A stretch of DNA of 14,583 nt, taken from positions 1 through 14,583 of the forward strand of contig DIRQ01000044.1 of assembly GCA_002424365.1 (NCBI GenBank). The letters are read 5' to 3'. Each line of letters opens with the position of its first letter. The stretch's first letter is position 1. Below are positions 13,099-14,583 of the stretch, piece after piece. The stretch comes from Syntrophomonas sp. UBA5432. GTDB lineage: Bacteria; Bacillota; Syntrophomonadia; Syntrophomonadales; Syntrophomonadaceae. The notes beneath the pieces were generated by a model. That model made no database searches. It saw nothing but the letters and a program-made list of their open reading frames with translations, and was not told where the DNA came from. The position numbers were made by a program, and so were the translations under genes.

Positions 13099-13110
13099 AA
13101 TTAAAAGAAG

Positions 13111-13989
13111 ATGAGAGGAATGATACAAGCAGTATCTTTATCACAAATCCGAGAATTGATGCGTCGCCATGAATTTTTCCCCCGTAAAAAATGGGGTCAA
13201 AACTTTCTTATAGACGGCAATATATTAAATAAAATAGTAACATCTTGTGATTTAAATCAGGATAACTATGTTGTTGAAATAGGCCCTGGTCTAGGTACCC
13301 TTACCATGAAATTGGCTGAAAATAGCCGCGGAGTACTAGCCATAGATATAGACCGGGATTTGCAGGTGATGCTACAAGAAGTATTGGTCGGATATAATAA
13401 CGTACAACTATTATTTGCTGACATATTAGATGTAAACCTGGAAGAAGAACTAGTAAAAGCCTTTGCTCTTTCTACAGTCCAGCCTTATCAAGTCTGCGCT
13501 AACATCCCTTATAACATAACTACTCCGATAATTTTTTACCTCCTGGAAAAATGTCCTCATTTACAATCTGCTACCTTAATGATGCAAAAAGAAGTAGCGG
13601 ATCGGATTATGGCGAGTCCTGGAGGGAAGGATTATGGCTTACTTACTCTAACCACTTCTTATTATGCTCATAGCAAGCTGCTTATGAATGTATCCCGTAA
13701 TTGCTTTTATCCCCGGCCAGAGGTTGATTCAGCTGTATTACGGTTAACACCTTGGCAGGAACGGGTAAAAGTGAATAACGATATGCTTTTTAAGCAACTG
13801 TTGCGGGCTTCATTCCAGAAACGCAGAAAAACTATGCTAAACATTTGTACTGATTTTTCAGGACAGGATAAAAACCAGATTCGGGCATGGCTGGAGCAGT
13901 GGGGGATATCGCCCTTGTCCCGGCCGGAAAACCTCAGCCTGAATGACTTCGTTGTACTGGCCAATAACCTGCCCTTACAGGAGGAGTAA
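13111..13989 (+). CDS. rsmA: 16S rRNA dimethyladenosine transferase RsmA (KsgA)
   Basis: KsgA dimethylates A1518 and A1519 in the 16S 3' hairpin during late 30S assembly. It is 292 residues long here, the family size. Visible are the N-terminal K-K-W-G-Q-N-F-L-I-D, SAM motif E-I-G-P-G-L-G-T-L-T (from Glu56), the acidic A-I-D-I-D-R-D, catalytic N-I-P-Y at 131-134, M-M-Q-K-E-V-A-D-R-I, and F-Y-P-R-P-E-V-D-S-A-V. The C-terminal helical domain is present. Start: ATG 13111 or the in-frame ATG 13120; neither has a well-spaced ribosome binding site (AAAAGAAG abuts the first, AGAGGA abuts the second). rnmV, which normally precedes ksgA in Bacillus, is not here. It is followed after 2 nt by the YkuK-like gene. 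Confidence 0.95.
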   Translation: MRGMIQAVSLSQIRELMRRHEFFPRKKWGQNFLIDGNILNKIVTSCDLNQDNYVVEIGPGLGTLTMKLAENSRGVLAIDIDRDLQVMLQEVLVGYNNVQLLFADILDVNLEEELVKAFALSTVQPYQVCANIPYNITTPIIFYLLEKCPHLQSATLMMQKEVADRIMASPGGKDYGLLTLTTSYYAHSKLLMNVSRNCFYPRPEVDSAVLRLTPWQERVKVNNDMLFKQLLRASFQKRRKTMLNICTDFSGQDKNQIRAWLEQWGISPLSRPENLSLNDFVVLANNLPLQEE

Positions 13990-13991
13990 TT

Positions 13992-14465
13992 ATGGTATTT
14001 CACAGTCCCAGTAAAGGTAAAATGAAACTAAACGAAGTAATAATAGACATCCTGGACTATATCAGCGAAGATGTTACACGGTCTTATAAACTCCTGGTAG
14101 GCAGTGATTCACATCCCCATCAGCAGGGAACCTGTTTTGTCAGTGCCATTATAATTCACCGTCAGGGTAAGGGTGCCCGCTACTACTATAACAAATCTAT
14201 GGAGCAAAAAATTAAAAGCTTACGTCAGCGCATTTTTTATGAAGCTTCTCTTAGCCTGACCCTGGCTGATCAAATTTCTCACCTCCTTAAAGAAAACGGG
14301 CGGGAAGATATGAAAGTGGAAATACATTTAGATGTTGGTACCCACGGTGAAACTAGAGAACTGATTAAAGAGGTTACGGGAATGATAGTAAATAGTGGTT
14401 TTGCTGCCAGGATTAAACCTAATGCCTGTGCTGCCAGCAAAGTAGCCGACAAATATACTAAATAA
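13992..14465 (+). CDS. YkuK family RNase H-fold protein (DUF458)
   Basis: A 157-residue protein of the YkuK (DUF458) family, which has a ribonuclease H-like fold and no firmly established cellular role. Acidic residues sit where the fold would place metal ligands: Asp39 in L-V-G-S-D-S-H, Asp114 in H-L-D-V-G and Asp153 in K-V-A-D-K. The K-G-A-R-Y-Y-Y motif and the C-terminal I-K-P-N-A-C-A-A-S-K-V-A-D are family hallmarks. The start ATG 13992 has GGAGGAG ahead of it, within the end of rsmA, and is 2 nt after the rsmA stop, so the pair is almost certainly co-transcribed. The pairing with an rRNA methyltransferase suggests RNA processing, but that is inference. It is not an rnmV relative in sequence. 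Confidence 0.82.
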   Translation: MVFHSPSKGKMKLNEVIIDILDYISEDVTRSYKLLVGSDSHPHQQGTCFVSAIIIHRQGKGARYYYNKSMEQKIKSLRQRIFYEASLSLTLADQISHLLKENGREDMKVEIHLDVGTHGETRELIKEVTGMIVNSGFAARIKPNACAASKVADKYTK

Positions 14466-14533
14466 GGAGATATTTTTATAGATTGTTGGCGAAAAAACCT
14501 TGTATTTAGCGAGATTTTTGGTCGATTTACGAG

Positions 14534-14562
14534 TTGACATCAGAATTGTTTTCTAATATACT
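14534..14562 (+). promoter_or_regulatory. strong sigma-A promoter leaving the window (probably of veg)
   Basis: TTGACA (14534-14539, perfect), 17-nt spacer, TATACT (14557-14562, one mismatch). Transcription should start near 14569 and run off the window. In B. subtilis the strong veg promoter lies just past ksgA-yabG, so the gene beyond the edge is likely veg; that gene is not visible here. Between 14466 and 14533 I see no terminator and no gene. Confidence 0.75.
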
Positions 14563-14583
14563 ATTTATTTCACTATTGACTTT

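Noticed and set aside
14487..14493. Spo0A box TGGCGAA upstream of the outgoing promoter
   Set aside because: A single 7-mer with one free position is expected several times by chance in a window this size.

Overview
The window is a chromosomal housekeeping and sporulation locus of an endospore-forming Firmicute, most likely a Clostridia-class anaerobe (Peptococcaceae or Syntrophomonadaceae-like; the lineage is a guess). Three things support this. Gene order closely follows the Bacillus subtilis csfB-yaaO-tmk-yaaR-holB-yaaT-yabA-yabB-yabC-(abrB)-metS-yabD-yabE-ksgA-veg segment. Sporulation-linked genes are present (a Gin/CsfB anti-sigma factor, AbrB, a YhcN/YlaJ-type lipoprotein). Ribosome binding sites are strong Gram-positive AAGGAGG types. 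AbrB has a Clostridia-like Cys4 tail. I see no phage, IS transposase, CRISPR array, tRNA or rRNA.

Layout. (1) 1-330: csfB/gin behind a forespore-type promoter candidate. (2) 331-656: repeat-bearing spacer ending in a hairpin terminator. (3) 657-2090: PLP-dependent Orn/Lys/Arg decarboxylase (YaaO type). (4) 2091-2430: spacer with an inverted repeat copy. (5) 2431-7067: a compact seven-gene run tmk-yaaR-holB-ricT-yabA-trmN6-rsmI, joining dTTP synthesis, the clamp loader, replication-initiation control, the RicT Fe-S protein and RNA methylation. (6) 7081-7332: abrB, convergent with rsmI; its likely terminator lies inside rsmI. (7) 7333-7879: divergent regulatory spacer with repeats. (8) 7880-10658: metG and tatD, closed by a terminator. 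(9) 10685-11290: repeat-rich spacer running into a highly structured region before yabE. (10) 11291-12979: the YabE/RpfB-like cell-wall protein and a sporulation lipoprotein, each with its own terminator. (11) 13111-14465: rsmA (ksgA) and a YkuK-family RNase H-fold gene. (12) 14534-14562: a near-consensus sigma-A promoter pointing out of the window, where veg would be expected.

Several starts differ from the longest open frame. tmk must begin at a CTG (2431), because its P-loop lies upstream of the first ATG. yaaR, ricT, yabA, abrB and yabE all begin downstream of the longest possible frame. yaaQ/darA, yazA and rnmV, which sit in the B. subtilis block, are absent from the corresponding positions here.

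The coding content is conventional. The parts worth a second look are non-coding or translational: a dispersed composite repeat present four times in 14.6 kb, the CTG start of tmk, a terminator for abrB embedded antisense in rsmI, a possible internal start in metG that would make a free tRNA-binding domain, three consecutive inverted repeats before yabE, a 14-nt Shine-Dalgarno match before the lipoprotein, and a nearly leaderless rsmA transcript. I found no convincing new protein system.
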